Source of the DNA: Thiopseudomonas sp.
GTDB lineage: Bacteria > Pseudomonadota > Gammaproteobacteria > Pseudomonadales > Pseudomonadaceae
Direction of reading: 5' to 3'
Assembly (NCBI GenBank): GCA_023228985.1
Contig: JALOAC010000018.1
Coordinates: forward strand, 1 to 56,242
Length of the DNA stretch: 56,242 nucleotides
The notes beneath the pieces were generated by a model. The model saw nothing but the letters and a program-made list of their open reading frames with translations, had not been told where the DNA came from and ran no database searches. Below, piece after piece: positions 27,152-36,015 of the stretch. A program made the translations under genes and the position numbers. Within the stretch, counting starts at the first letter, position 1, and every line of letters begins with the position of its first letter.

Positions 27152-28035
27152 AATCCAGCCTCCTCGGCAGTAACCATTCCGGGACGTCCGTGCCAATAAC
27201 CATTACAGCCCTGTACAGCTAAAGGCGGTTGCTGGCCATTGCGCACCTGATTCCACGCTTTGACAACCTCCAGCATACCCTCTGCACGAGGACTAAGGCG
27301 AGCTACATCAGCACCTGCTGCAGCCAGAGAGGGGAAATCAGCCAGCAGATTGTTCACCTCGGCGGACATGGTTTGAATACCGTTGATGGTAAAAACCTCC
27401 TGGCCTTCTTGGCTGAGCAAGGGAATGCCTTCACTGTAGTTAATGCAGCACAGTTGGCAGTCGTCTTTAGGGCGATTTTCTGCTCGCGCTGTAAAACAAC
27501 GGGCTGAATAGGCGAGGGGCAGATGGCCGTAGGCGAAAACTTCGACCTCAGGACGCGCCACACCTAGCTCGTCGAGTTGCTTTAAAGCAGCCTTAATCAT
27601 CGCGCCTGACACTTCAACTGGCGGAGACCAGCGTTGCATGCCGCTGTCAATAAACTCTGCCAGAGTGTTACCGCTGTAGATATTAAGTGCAGGTCCGCCA
27701 ACAAAGGGCAGTTTGCGCTCAGCTAAAAACTGTACAGCGGCCATATCATTGGCTTCTACAGTAAACTCACCGTTTTCACACAGGCGTTTAAGTGCGCCGA
27801 TTTCTGAGTTGGCTTCAATCAGGGTTAAGCCGGACAAAAGAATTTGTGCCTTGGTTTGCTGCTGTGTTTCTTTGGCTAAACCAATCCAGGCATCTAGATT
27901 AAGTTCACGGCGTTTGGCGCAAACCGTTTCACCCATATAGATGTAATCTAACGGCTGTTCGGCCATTTCTTGATAAAAAGTTTCAACCTTGGCGCGTGGC
28001 CAAAAGAATAAAATTGGACCCAATGAGAGTTTCAT
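27145..28035 (-). CDS. ubiV: O2-independent ubiquinone hydroxylation protein UbiV
   Basis: 296 residues from ATG 28035, preceded by GGAAGAAG. It is a U32 peptidase-family protein. The cysteines C39, C180, C193 and C197 correspond exactly to the four [4Fe-4S] ligands reported for E. coli UbiV; an extra C196 is present. With UbiU it forms a heterodimer that performs the ring hydroxylations of ubiquinone without oxygen, using prephenate as oxygen donor. It lies eight bases after ubiU and overlaps ubiT. Confidence 0.94.
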   Translation of the reverse strand: MKLSLGPILFFWPRAKVETFYQEMAEQPLDYIYMGETVCAKRRELNLDAWIGLAKETQQQTKAQILLSGLTLIEANSEIGALKRLCENGEFTVEANDMAAVQFLAERKLPFVGGPALNIYSGNTLAEFIDSGMQRWSPPVEVSGAMIKAALKQLDELGVARPEVEVFAYGHLPLAYSARCFTARAENRPKDDCQLCCINYSEGIPLLSQEGQEVFTINGIQTMSAEVNNLLADFPSLAAAGADVARLSPRAEGMLEVVKAWNQVRNGQQPPLAVQGCNGYWHGRPGMVTAEEAGLC

Positions 28036-28043
28036 ACTTCTTC

Positions 28044-29039
28044 CTACTGCCAAGCACGGTGATAAGCACCCAAAGTGGTTTGGCTACCTTCGGACAGGCC
28101 CGCCAATGTTTGACGCCACAGGGGGTCTACGCTGAATTTTTCCGGGTTACGACGGTAGCTGTCTAGGGCTGCACGCCAAACTCGGGTGACTTGTTCGGTG
28201 TAGGCTGGGCTACGTTGACGGCCTTCAATTTTTACCGCACTGACGCCAATTTTGGTTAGTTCAGGGATGAGATCCATGGTGTCTAAGCTGGTTGGTTCTT
28301 CCAATGCGTGAAAGCGTTTGCCGTTGACGATAAAGCGGCCTTTGCACAGCGTTGGATAACCAGCAGACTCATCTTCTTCGTAGCGGTCAATTAAAACCTC
28401 ATTGAGTCGAGAAGTCAGTTTGCCTTCGTCATTGCTCCAGCGCACAGCTTTGGCGGGTGAGCAAACACCGCACAGGTTGGGTGACTCACCGGTTAAATAA
28501 GAGGATAGGTGGCAACGGCCTTCGGCCATGATGCACAGGCTGCCAAAAGCGAACACTTCAATCGGCACGTCGGTGCTTTCTGCAACCTGTTTCACCTGAG
28601 TAAGTGACAGCACGCGCGGTAATACAGCACGCTTGATATTGTAGCGCTCTTTGTAAAAAGCTAAAGCTGGTGCGTTGGTGGCCGAGCCCTGCACAGACAG
28701 GTGCAGGTTAAGCTGTGGGTGTTTTTTGCTGGCATAAGCGAGCACGCCCGGGTCTGCTGCAATTAACGCATCCACACCTAAGGCGGCGGCATGATCAACG
28801 GCACGTTGCCAACGCTCCCAGCCTTCGGGCTGCGCGTAGGTGTTGACTGCAATATAGAGTTTTTTTTGATTTTGACGAATAAAATCCAAGCCGCTTTCCA
28901 GCTGCTTGTCAGTGAGGTTTAGGCCAGCAAAGTGACGCGCATTAGTGTCGTCTTTGAAACCTACATAAATAGCGTCTGCGCCTTGTCGAACGGCGGCTTT
29001 AAGTGCCGGTAAACTGCCAGCAGGGCATACCAGTTGCAT
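28044..29039 (-). CDS. ubiU: O2-independent ubiquinone hydroxylation protein UbiU
   Basis: 331 residues, U32 peptidase family (YhbU). C169, C176, C193 and C232 match the four [4Fe-4S] cluster ligands of E. coli UbiU; C190 is additional. It partners UbiV in oxygen-independent ubiquinone synthesis in the cytoplasm. It is first in the ubiUVT operon and has its own promoter with an ANR/FNR-type site 79-92 bp upstream of the start. Together the three intact genes imply that the organism makes ubiquinone without oxygen, as needed for denitrification or similar respiration. Confidence 0.95.
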   Translation of the reverse strand: MQLVCPAGSLPALKAAVRQGADAIYVGFKDDTNARHFAGLNLTDKQLESGLDFIRQNQKKLYIAVNTYAQPEGWERWQRAVDHAAALGVDALIAADPGVLAYASKKHPQLNLHLSVQGSATNAPALAFYKERYNIKRAVLPRVLSLTQVKQVAESTDVPIEVFAFGSLCIMAEGRCHLSSYLTGESPNLCGVCSPAKAVRWSNDEGKLTSRLNEVLIDRYEEDESAGYPTLCKGRFIVNGKRFHALEEPTSLDTMDLIPELTKIGVSAVKIEGRQRSPAYTEQVTRVWRAALDSYRRNPEKFSVDPLWRQTLAGLSEGSQTTLGAYHRAWQ

Positions 29040-29089
29040 GCGAACTCCTTAAAGCAAAAATACAGGTATCTAAAAAAGAATGGACACGT

Positions 29090-29131
29090 AATCTAAGCAG
29101 TTTGTCGCTTATTAGCCTTGATAGAAGTCAA
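29090..29131 (-). promoter_or_regulatory. ANR/FNR box and -10 element of ubiUVT
   Basis: On the + strand TTGATAGAAGTCAA (29118-29131) matches the FNR/ANR consensus TTGAT-N4-ATCAA at 9 of 10 positions. On the minus strand a -10-like TAGATT lies at 29090-29095. The centre-to-centre distance is 32 bp, which would put the box at about -41.5, the class II activator position. The predicted start is near 29083, 44 bp before the ubiU ATG. Oxygen control of ubiUV by FNR is known in E. coli; here it is inferred from the site. Confidence 0.7.
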
Positions 29132-29176
29132 CTTGCGTAGAAAGTGCAGAAAACCACTGAGATAAATGAGCAGGTG

Positions 29177-30022
29177 TTAGGCTTGCAGCATCTGCATGGC
29201 AGCTTCCATTGAGGCATTTAGATCCTCATCCTCTTCCTCAAGTTTTTCGCGCACATCTATGCCAAGTTTGCTGAACGCAGACACTGTAGTCCAGTCGATT
29301 TCAGCCAGTGGATGCGTGGTGTCAGCATAGTTTTGTAAGGCGGCTACCTGGACTATGTCTACATAATCAACTTGTTCGGAATTGCGCTCAAAATTCAGAT
29401 ACTCACTGGGAACTTCGATGAGGGCGGCTGGGAAATCCCAAGCTTCAAGAATACGCTTACCCACCAAAGGATGTAGCCGGTCAATGACCTGCTGCAAGGT
29501 TTCGGCATCTTGCAGCAGCCGTGAATCACGTTCCTCGGCATAGGTCAGTATGGGCAAAATGCCAATTTGGTGCACCAAGCCTGCTAGAGTGGCTTGGTCG
29601 GGTTTTAAGCGGGTGAAGTGGCGACATAGCGCGTGGCTGATTCCAGCGATTTCAGTGCTGCGCGCCCAAACATCGCGTAACTGAGTATCCACTAGCTCGT
29701 TGGTAGCCTGGAACATTTGCTCCATCGCTAAACCTAAAGCTAGGTTGGAGGTGTAACTCAGTCCTAGACGGCTGATAGCCATGTTCAGGTCGGAAATTTC
29801 GTTGCTTGAACGCAGTAGCGGGCTATTGACGACTTTAATTACTCGAGCCGTTAGCGCTGCATCTGTAGCGATAATCTTGCCAAGACAGTTGATTTCTATT
29901 TCCGGGTCTTGCGCAGCCTCTCTAACGCGCAAAGCTACCTCGGGTAGAGTTGGCAAAACAAGCTCATCATTCTTAATTGCTTGTATTATATCGCTGTAAA
30001 CCTGTTCAATTAAAAAGGCCAT
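29177..30022 (-). CDS. HDOD-domain protein
   Basis: 281 residues, most of which form an HDOD domain (about 15-215). This is a non-catalytic relative of HD phosphohydrolases found in bacterial signalling proteins. Family segments seen are LPTLPEVALRVREAAQDP, IIATDAALTARVIKVVNSP and LVHQIGILPIL. The catalytic HD pair is not expected and not seen. No output or receiver domain is attached. The acidic C-terminus (EEEDEDLNASME) is notable. It is followed by the independently promoted ubiUVT operon. Confidence 0.85.
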   Translation of the reverse strand: MAFLIEQVYSDIIQAIKNDELVLPTLPEVALRVREAAQDPEIEINCLGKIIATDAALTARVIKVVNSPLLRSSNEISDLNMAISRLGLSYTSNLALGLAMEQMFQATNELVDTQLRDVWARSTEIAGISHALCRHFTRLKPDQATLAGLVHQIGILPILTYAEERDSRLLQDAETLQQVIDRLHPLVGKRILEAWDFPAALIEVPSEYLNFERNSEQVDYVDIVQVAALQNYADTTHPLAEIDWTTVSAFSKLGIDVREKLEEEDEDLNASMEAAMQMLQA

Positions 30023-30084
30023 TTAGACTTCACCTAGTTTTAACCTAAAAATAATCCGACAATGCTATCAAAAATATTTAACTA

Positions 30085-31026
30085 TTAACGCGTTATTTCT
30101 TTGTCGCTATCTAGTACGTAGGGCAGTGTAAGTGGGGTGAGTAACTCGCCATCCATTTGTGCTAAACGAATCTCGGACTCTTGTACGGCCTCTTCTAATG
30201 CGACAGCCAATAGCTCAACTCCAGTCTCTGAATAGGCCGCGCTAATGACTTCACCTAATGCGCTATTGCGCAGCGGAGAAAAAAGCGCTGTACCTACTTC
30301 TGGTAGCTGCTTGCTGTCAAGTGAGAAACGGTACATGTGGCGTTTTAGTTTGCCTAAGTACTGCATGCGTGCAACGATTTCTTGACCGGTATAGCAGCCT
30401 TTTTTAAAGCTAACGGCATCCAGCGCAGGCAAGTTTAGCATCTGTGGAATAAATTCTTCGAAGTTACTTTCAGTAACATGACCTATGCCACAACGTATCA
30501 ATTCAAGCTGCCATGCATTGAGGCTCAGTTCTTCGAGCAAACCATTCAGTCGTTTTAGGTAGCAAGCTGCATCTTGGCTTTTTAGCCATAGCTCACACAG
30601 GTTTTCGCTGACCCGCACCGCAATGAGTTCATTGTGCTGTGCTACTGAGTTTGCTTCTTTAGCTAAGCTAACGCCGAGTTCAATAAGTGCAGCCTGCGCG
30701 TTGATTAAACCAAAACGAACCCAGAGTTCGGACTCATCAATTAATGTGGACTTAGAAAACATTGCGAATTTTTTTAATTCATTTAGCTGGCGCTCGACTA
30801 ATGGGCGATGCATAGCTAGCAGATAACCGTCTGCCTCTGGCAGAATACGGAAAGTGGATTGTATACGGCCTTTAGGCGTGCAGCGTGCCCCTAAACTGCT
30901 GCGCTCGTTACTAACGTAATTTAAGTTGCAAGTAAGCTGGCCTTGTAGGAAGGTTTTTGCATCCTTGCCTCGTACAGCCAAGAGTCCTTCCTGGGTTATC
31001 TGGGTAAAGCCTGTTGTTTGACTCAT
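30085..31026 (-). CDS. ygfZ: tRNA-modifying / Fe-S maturation protein YgfZ
   Basis: Start at 31026 (MSQTTGF) with GAGG six bases upstream. The 313 residues belong to the folate-binding YgfZ/GcvT-like family, which supports repair or assembly of Fe-S enzymes such as MiaB. The diagnostic KGCYTGQE motif is at 209-216 with C211. It is divergent from sdhE, and the ygfZ / sdhE-ygfX neighbourhood is conserved across Gammaproteobacteria. Confidence 0.93.
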   Translation of the reverse strand: MSQTTGFTQITQEGLLAVRGKDAKTFLQGQLTCNLNYVSNERSSLGARCTPKGRIQSTFRILPEADGYLLAMHRPLVERQLNELKKFAMFSKSTLIDESELWVRFGLINAQAALIELGVSLAKEANSVAQHNELIAVRVSENLCELWLKSQDAACYLKRLNGLLEELSLNAWQLELIRCGIGHVTESNFEEFIPQMLNLPALDAVSFKKGCYTGQEIVARMQYLGKLKRHMYRFSLDSKQLPEVGTALFSPLRNSALGEVISAAYSETGVELLAVALEEAVQESEIRLAQMDGELLTPLTLPYVLDSDKEITR

Positions 31027-31148
31027 GGGTGCCTCGGTTATCTGACTGAGCAATTTGTATATCATAGTATTTTACTGGGCAATTGTCAGTGAGTGCGTTA
31101 CTGATTTGTCTGGCTTATACTTGGCGAATATTTTTTGGGAGTTGTGTT

Positions 31149-31424
31149 ATGACTGTAATGACGTCAGAAGCTGAGTTAAATCGTTTGTTTTGGCATAGCC
31201 GCCGCGGCATGTTGGAATTGGATAGACTGCTGGTGCCTTTTTTAAAAGAAGCCTTTCCTGCTTTGCAGGACGCAGATAAAGAGCGTTACGTAAAATTACT
31301 AGCCTGTGAAGACCAAGATATATTTGGCTGGTTTATGAATCGTAATCAGCCCGACGATGAAGATTTACAGCGCATTGTAAGCTTGGTTTTAAAGCACAAT
31401 GACGAGCGACCCATCGAGCTGTAG
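31149..31424 (+). CDS. sdhE: Succinate dehydrogenase flavinylation factor SdhE
   Basis: Start at ATG 31149 with GGGAG seven bases upstream; an ATG nine bases later is possible. The 91-residue protein carries the RRGMLELD motif (18-25), the RGxxE signature required for covalent FAD attachment to SdhA. It was formerly called YgfY or CptB. It is followed 88 bp later by ygfX, its usual partner, and is divergent from ygfZ. Confidence 0.93.
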   Translation: MTVMTSEAELNRLFWHSRRGMLELDRLLVPFLKEAFPALQDADKERYVKLLACEDQDIFGWFMNRNQPDDEDLQRIVSLVLKHNDERPIEL

Positions 31425-31512
31425 CCGTCTCTAGAGGCGAGCGGCTGGCGGTACTCACTGCAAGCAGCTCGCGCTTCATCAGCCTCTGCAGTCTTAAAAA
31501 GGATTTTAAGTA

Positions 31513-31926
31513 ATGAGCGCTTATTTTTGGCAGCCCAGCCCGTGGTTGCATCGGTGTGTGTTTTTGCTAGTGCTGCTAGCGGCTTTCGCGCTGCTAAATA
31601 GCACTGTGCCGCAACGCTATAAAGTTATCTTGCTGATTATTTACACGCTCTATGCTGTGCTGACGTGGTGGCGTTTGTTGTGTGCCAAACAAGCGTGCTA
31701 CGGATATGGTTTACGTTATAAGGCTAAAACTTGGCAGCTATGGACCAGTGAGACTGGCTGGCAAGGAATCAAGCTGTCTGCGCAAACTGTAGTGCTACCT
31801 TGGCTGTTGGTTATTTACTACCATAGACCTCATCAGCGCTTTGCCCGAACATTAGTGATACCTTGGCATGTACTGGATGCTGAGAATCATCGCAAGCTGC
31901 GCGTACAACTGCGGTTTTTAACGTGA
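31513..31926 (+). CDS. ygfX: YgfX-like (CptA) membrane protein
   Basis: 137 residues, with AAGGA nine bases before the start. Two membrane helices lie at about 12-30 and 36-54, followed by a basic cytoplasmic domain rich in W, R and H. Sequence conservation in this family is low, so the call rests on topology, size and its place after sdhE. E. coli YgfX/CptA was described as a toxin partner of SdhE/CptB acting on cytoskeletal proteins, but that view is disputed. Its stop lies four bases from the nadB stop on the opposite strand. Confidence 0.8.
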   Translation: MSAYFWQPSPWLHRCVFLLVLLAAFALLNSTVPQRYKVILLIIYTLYAVLTWWRLLCAKQACYGYGLRYKAKTWQLWTSETGWQGIKLSAQTVVLPWLLVIYYHRPHQRFARTLVIPWHVLDAENHRKLRVQLRFLT

Positions 31927-31929
31927 TTA

Positions 31930-33537
31930 TTAACAGTCAGGTTGCAGGATGGTTTCTTTAGCAACGGCAGAACAGTTTGGGTAGTCTAGATTGAAGTGCA
32001 GGCCGCGGCTTTCTTTGCGTTGCATGGCCGATTGAATAATAAGATCAGCAACCAGCACTAGATTTCTAAGTTCGAGCAAGTCACGGCTCACACGATAGTT
32101 GCTATAAAACTCATCAATCTCATCTAGCAATAGTTTGACCCTGTGTTGCGCGCGGATAAGTCTTTTATTGGTGCGCACAATGCCTACGTAATCCCACATA
32201 AAGTGGCGCAATTCATCCCAGTTATGCGAGATCACAATGTCTTCGTCGGAGTCGGTGACCAAGCTGGCGTCCCAGTGTGGTAAAAAATTTGGCGGTTTGA
32301 CTTTGTCTAGTTGTTGGTTGATATGCTCAGCAGCGGAGCGGGCATAGACAAAGCACTCTAGTAGGGAGTTACTGGCCATGCGGTTAGCGCCATGCAAGCC
32401 GGTAAAGCTGGTTTCGCCAATAGCGTAAAGACCGTCCACATCCGTGCAGCCATGCTGATTAATCACCACGCCGCCACAGGTATAGTGCGCAGCAGGCACA
32501 ACAGGGATGGGCTGACTGGTGATATCAATACCAAAGGAAAGGCAGCGTTCATAAACGGTAGGAAAGTGTTCTTTGATAAAATCAGCTGGTTTATGACTGA
32601 TATCTAAATACACGTGGTCAAGACCTAAACGCTTCATTTCATGGTCAATAGCGCGCGCTACGATATCGCGTGGTGCTAACTCTAAACGATCGTCAAAGCG
32701 CTCCATAAAGCGCTCACCGTTAGGCAGCTTAAGAATGGCACCTTCGCCACGCAGCGCTTCGGTGATTAAAAAACTTTTCGCGTTAGGATGGTAGAGACAA
32801 GTAGGATGGAATTGATTAAATTCAAGATTGCCGACCCGACAGCCCGCACGCCAGGCCATGGCAATGCCGTCACCGCTGGCGCCGTCTGGGTTGCTGGAAT
32901 ACAAGTAAACACGCGCCGCACCCCCAGTAGCCAAAATCACAAAGCGCGCAGCATGGGTGTCTACTTGATTAGTTTGCGCATTAAGTACATAAGCGCCTAA
33001 ACAGCGATTGCCTTGACGGTTCAGCTTTTTATCGGTGATCAAGTCAACAGCGGTTTGGTGTTCTAACAGCTGGATATTCTCTCTTTGCTTGGCTTGGCTG
33101 CTTAAAACATTAAAAACAGCGGCACCGGTAGCGTCAGCAACATGGATAATTCGCCGATGGCTATGACCGCCTTCGCGGGTAAGGTGGTAGGCAAACTGTT
33201 GTTGACCGGTTTCATCTTTTGGGTTGCGGGTAAAGGGCACGCCTTGCTCAATCAGCCAATTAATTGCTGTTTGGCTGTTTTCCACGGTAAAGCGCACAGC
33301 TTCCTCGTGGCACAAGCCAGCCCCGGCAATGAGGGTGTCTTTAACATGGGATTCGATGCTGTCACTAATATCCAACACCGCGGCAACACCACCCTGCGCC
33401 CACGGCGTGGAGCCATCGGCCAGCTTGCCTTTACTGAGAACGGCAATTTTTAGATGCTTAGGTAGTGTGAGTGCTGCAGTAAGGCCAGCTGCACCACTGC
33501 CAATAATCAGCACATCGTGTTGGTATGTTTCACTCAT
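31930..33537 (-). CDS. nadB: L-aspartate oxidase
   Basis: Start at 33537 (MSETYQHD); the 48 extra residues of the longer reading are promoter sequence. The 535 residues fit NadB. The FAD-binding dinucleotide motif is IIGSGAAGL near residue 10. The active-site segments are HTRE-like (YHLTREGGHSHRRI), EFNQFHPT and GLYAIGETSFTGLHGANRMASNSLLE. It oxidises aspartate to iminoaspartate for NAD synthesis and can use fumarate as acceptor without oxygen. It is divergent from algU, as in P. aeruginosa. Confidence 0.96.
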   Translation of the reverse strand: MSETYQHDVLIIGSGAAGLTAALTLPKHLKIAVLSKGKLADGSTPWAQGGVAAVLDISDSIESHVKDTLIAGAGLCHEEAVRFTVENSQTAINWLIEQGVPFTRNPKDETGQQQFAYHLTREGGHSHRRIIHVADATGAAVFNVLSSQAKQRENIQLLEHQTAVDLITDKKLNRQGNRCLGAYVLNAQTNQVDTHAARFVILATGGAARVYLYSSNPDGASGDGIAMAWRAGCRVGNLEFNQFHPTCLYHPNAKSFLITEALRGEGAILKLPNGERFMERFDDRLELAPRDIVARAIDHEMKRLGLDHVYLDISHKPADFIKEHFPTVYERCLSFGIDITSQPIPVVPAAHYTCGGVVINQHGCTDVDGLYAIGETSFTGLHGANRMASNSLLECFVYARSAAEHINQQLDKVKPPNFLPHWDASLVTDSDEDIVISHNWDELRHFMWDYVGIVRTNKRLIRAQHRVKLLLDEIDEFYSNYRVSRDLLELRNLVLVADLIIQSAMQRKESRGLHFNLDYPNCSAVAKETILQPDC

Positions 33538-33654
33538 AAAATTTAGATGCCCATGCATTTTCTTCGCTGAGCTAGTATAGCGCTGTAGACTGCAGGAAAA
33601 ACTTGTTTTTAAGCTTGAAAAATGAAAATTACAGCTTATTAGAGGTAAAGCTTT

Positions 33655-33682
33655 GAACTTTTTTAGTAAAGCAGTGCTCAAT
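33655..33682 (+). promoter_or_regulatory. Sigma-E/AlgU-type promoter of algU
   Basis: GAACTT (33655-33660) is followed after 17 bp by TCAAT (33678-33682). This is close to the extracytoplasmic sigma-E/AlgU pattern GAACTT-N16/17-TC(A/T)NA. It would start transcription about 165 bp before algU, consistent with the known positive autoregulation of this sigma factor. The rest of the 317-bp nadB-algU gap is A/T-rich with no other clear site. Confidence 0.6.
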
Positions 33683-33854
33683 AGAATACGTTATTAAAAT
33701 GCCACTAATAAAAATAGGGTTTTTAATTAGTAGAATCTTGCAGCAAGCGCTTGCGCAAGATTTGATGGTGTAAGTAGGCGTTTAATTGGGGGCAGTATGG
33801 CGCCATACAGTGTTAAGAGTATAAAAAATAAAAATTCTCAGCCGAGGTCTATCT

Positions 33855-34433
33855 ATGACCACGGATGATGACCGGCAGCTTGTTGCACGAGTACAGAAGG
33901 GTGATAAGCGTGCTTTTGATTTGCTGGTATTGAAGTATCAGAGCCGAATTTTAGCTTTAGTTGTACGCTTTGTGCAGGACAGTCATGAGGCGCAGGATGT
34001 AACCCAAGAAGCCTTTATTAAAGCCTATCGGGCGTTGGGTAATTTTCGTGGTGAGAGTGCTTTTTATACGTGGCTTTACCGCATAGCTATCAACACAGCG
34101 AAAAATTACTTGGTTTCCCGTAATCGTAGGCCGCCAGCCAACGGCATAGATGCACAGGATGCAGAATTTTTTGAGGGCGATCATGCGCTTAAAAATATTG
34201 ACTCGCCTGAGCGTTTGCTGCTGCGTGATGAAATTGATAAAACCGTGCAGGACAGTATCGGTAAGTTGCCAGAAGATTTGCGTGTAGCCCTTACGTTGCG
34301 TGAGTACGAAGGGTTGAGTTATGAAGATATAGCCACTGTGATGCAGTGTCCGGTTGGAACAGTGCGTTCACGTATTTTTCGCGCTCGTGAAGCAGTAGAT
34401 AAAGCTTTGCAGCCGTTATTAGAAGAAGTTTAG
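33855..34433 (+). CDS. algU: ECF sigma factor AlgU (RpoE, sigma-22)
   Basis: 192 residues. Region 2 (about 20-90) contains DVTQEAFIKAYRALGNFRGESAFYTWLYRIAINTAKN in family order. Region 4 (about 130-185) has the helix-turn-helix LTLREYEGLSYEDIATVMQCPVGTVRSRIFRARE. It directs the envelope-stress regulon and, in P. aeruginosa, alginate production. A sigma-E type promoter precedes it. The downstream genes mucA-mucB-mucC-mucD encode its control proteins, all intact here. Confidence 0.97.
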   Translation: MTTDDDRQLVARVQKGDKRAFDLLVLKYQSRILALVVRFVQDSHEAQDVTQEAFIKAYRALGNFRGESAFYTWLYRIAINTAKNYLVSRNRRPPANGIDAQDAEFFEGDHALKNIDSPERLLLRDEIDKTVQDSIGKLPEDLRVALTLREYEGLSYEDIATVMQCPVGTVRSRIFRAREAVDKALQPLLEEV

Positions 34434-34461
34434 CCAAACCGTTAGGTATGAGGAAAGCTAT

Positions 34462-35058
34462 ATGAGTCAAACTAGTTTAGAGCAATCACTTTCAGCGCTA
34501 ATGGATGGCGAAGCCGATGACCTAGAACTGCAAAGGATTTTACGCGAATCAGATAATCCTGAATTACGTGCGCAGTGGCAACGCCTGCATGCGGCGCGCT
34601 GGAGCATGCGCCAAGAGGCTGTAATTCCCCATATTGATCTATCAGGGCGTATTAGCGAAGCGCTGCAAGATGTAGAGATGACTTCAAGCGAGAAACCAAC
34701 CCAGCCGAGCCTATGGTCGCGCGTCGGCAAAGTAGCCGTGGCAGCCAGTGTGACCTTTGCAGTATTGGGTGGCGCTCGTTTTTACAACAACGTCAATATC
34801 ACTGAAGGGCAAGCTGTTATGGCAAGCACGCAGCAGGTTGCCCCCGCGCTGGCGCACTCTGCAATTAATCCTGTGGTATTAGCCAGCTATGGTGGTCCAG
34901 CGCAAGACACGGCAACGAGCCAGGTCAGTGATGATAGCTCGTCGTGGTATAGAGAGCGTTTGCCAGCTTATTTCAGACAGCATAATCAACAAACCACGGT
35001 ATCTGGCATGGAGACTAGTCTGCCTTATGCGCGTGCCGCCAGTATCGAGGGACGGTAA
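34462..35058 (+). CDS. mucA: Anti-sigma factor MucA
   Basis: 198 residues, AGGAAAG upstream. The N-terminal RseA-like cytoplasmic domain (1-80, with LSALMDGEADDLELQRIL) binds AlgU. There is one membrane helix (about 88-106) and a periplasmic tail for MucB. Length is close to the P. aeruginosa protein. The frame is complete, so there is no sign of the truncations that cause mucoidy in clinical isolates. It lies 28 bp after algU. Confidence 0.93.
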   Translation: MSQTSLEQSLSALMDGEADDLELQRILRESDNPELRAQWQRLHAARWSMRQEAVIPHIDLSGRISEALQDVEMTSSEKPTQPSLWSRVGKVAVAASVTFAVLGGARFYNNVNITEGQAVMASTQQVAPALAHSAINPVVLASYGGPAQDTATSQVSDDSSSWYRERLPAYFRQHNQQTTVSGMETSLPYARAASIEGR

Positions 35059-35062
35059 CTCT

Positions 35063-36010
35063 ATGCGTTATAGTTTTGCCTGGCTGATGGCGGGCTGGCT
35101 GTTTTCAGCGAGTTCTGCCATAGCCAAAGATGCGCAAGAGGTGCTTGACCAGCTGCGCGATGCACAGCAGGAAAATTACCAGGGCAGTTTTATTTATGAA
35201 CGTAAGGATGTTTTCTCTACTCATCAAATGTGGCGCTACGTTGATGAAAGCGGACGTAAGCAGGAGCGGTTTTTACAATTAAATGGCCCGCGCTTTGAAG
35301 TTTTTAAAGTGGATGGGCAGGTGACTTGTGTAGTTCATCCCAATGAGGATGAGCTGTTCTTGAATCAAGATTGGCCGGGCCAAAACCTAAATTGGCAAGA
35401 TCTATCACAGTGGTATTCGTTGCAGTGGATAGGTCGCACACGAGTGGCCGATCGCAACACCATTGCTGTTTTGTTTGCTCCGCTTGATGCGCATAGGTAT
35501 CCCTTGGAAGTGCACATGGATGAGCAAACAGGAGTGCCGTTAAAGTCACTGTTACTAAACGAGCATGGGCAGCTACTGGAGCGTTTTCAGTTTGTAAATT
35601 ACTCAACTGAGCACGTTGGTGCGCAGGATTTGCTTGTAGAGCACCGCTCATGCATTGAGCCTAAACAACTAAGTGTTGGTGAACCTGAGCGGTTAACTTG
35701 GCAATGGCAACTAGGTTGGTTGCCCGAGGGTTTTCAGGCTATCCATCAAGCCAGTAAAAACTGGGAAATTAACCGCAAGCAGATAAGTAACCAGAGCTAC
35801 TCTGATGGGTTGGCGCAGTTTAGTGTGTTTGTCGAGTTTCTGACTGAGCAAGATGTTGCCGCAACTCGTTTGCAGTTGGGGCCAACAGCAGTGGTTACGC
35901 GACGACTGGATACTGAGTTGGGTGCGTACATGATTACTGTTCTAGGTGAGGTACCTGCTGGAACTGCTGAGCGTTTGGCGTTGTCCATTGCCATACAGGA
36001 GCAGGAGTAG
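35063..36010 (+). CDS. mucB: Sigma-factor regulator MucB (RseB)
   Basis: Start at 35063, four bases after mucA; the earlier in-frame start lies inside mucA. The 315 residues have a signal peptide (1-20, cleavage near AIA) and the two MucB/RseB periplasmic domains. The protein guards MucA from proteolysis and senses lipid or LPS signals. Family segments include YQGSFIYERKDVFSTHQMWRYVDESG and LGWLPEGFQ. Confidence 0.93.
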   Translation: MRYSFAWLMAGWLFSASSAIAKDAQEVLDQLRDAQQENYQGSFIYERKDVFSTHQMWRYVDESGRKQERFLQLNGPRFEVFKVDGQVTCVVHPNEDELFLNQDWPGQNLNWQDLSQWYSLQWIGRTRVADRNTIAVLFAPLDAHRYPLEVHMDEQTGVPLKSLLLNEHGQLLERFQFVNYSTEHVGAQDLLVEHRSCIEPKQLSVGEPERLTWQWQLGWLPEGFQAIHQASKNWEINRKQISNQSYSDGLAQFSVFVEFLTEQDVAATRLQLGPTAVVTRRLDTELGAYMITVLGEVPAGTAERLALSIAIQEQE

Positions 36011-36015
36011 CGACG

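Noticed and set aside
34462..35058. Mucoidy-type truncation of mucA
   Set aside because: The frame is complete with membrane helix and periplasmic tail; nothing suggests a frameshift.
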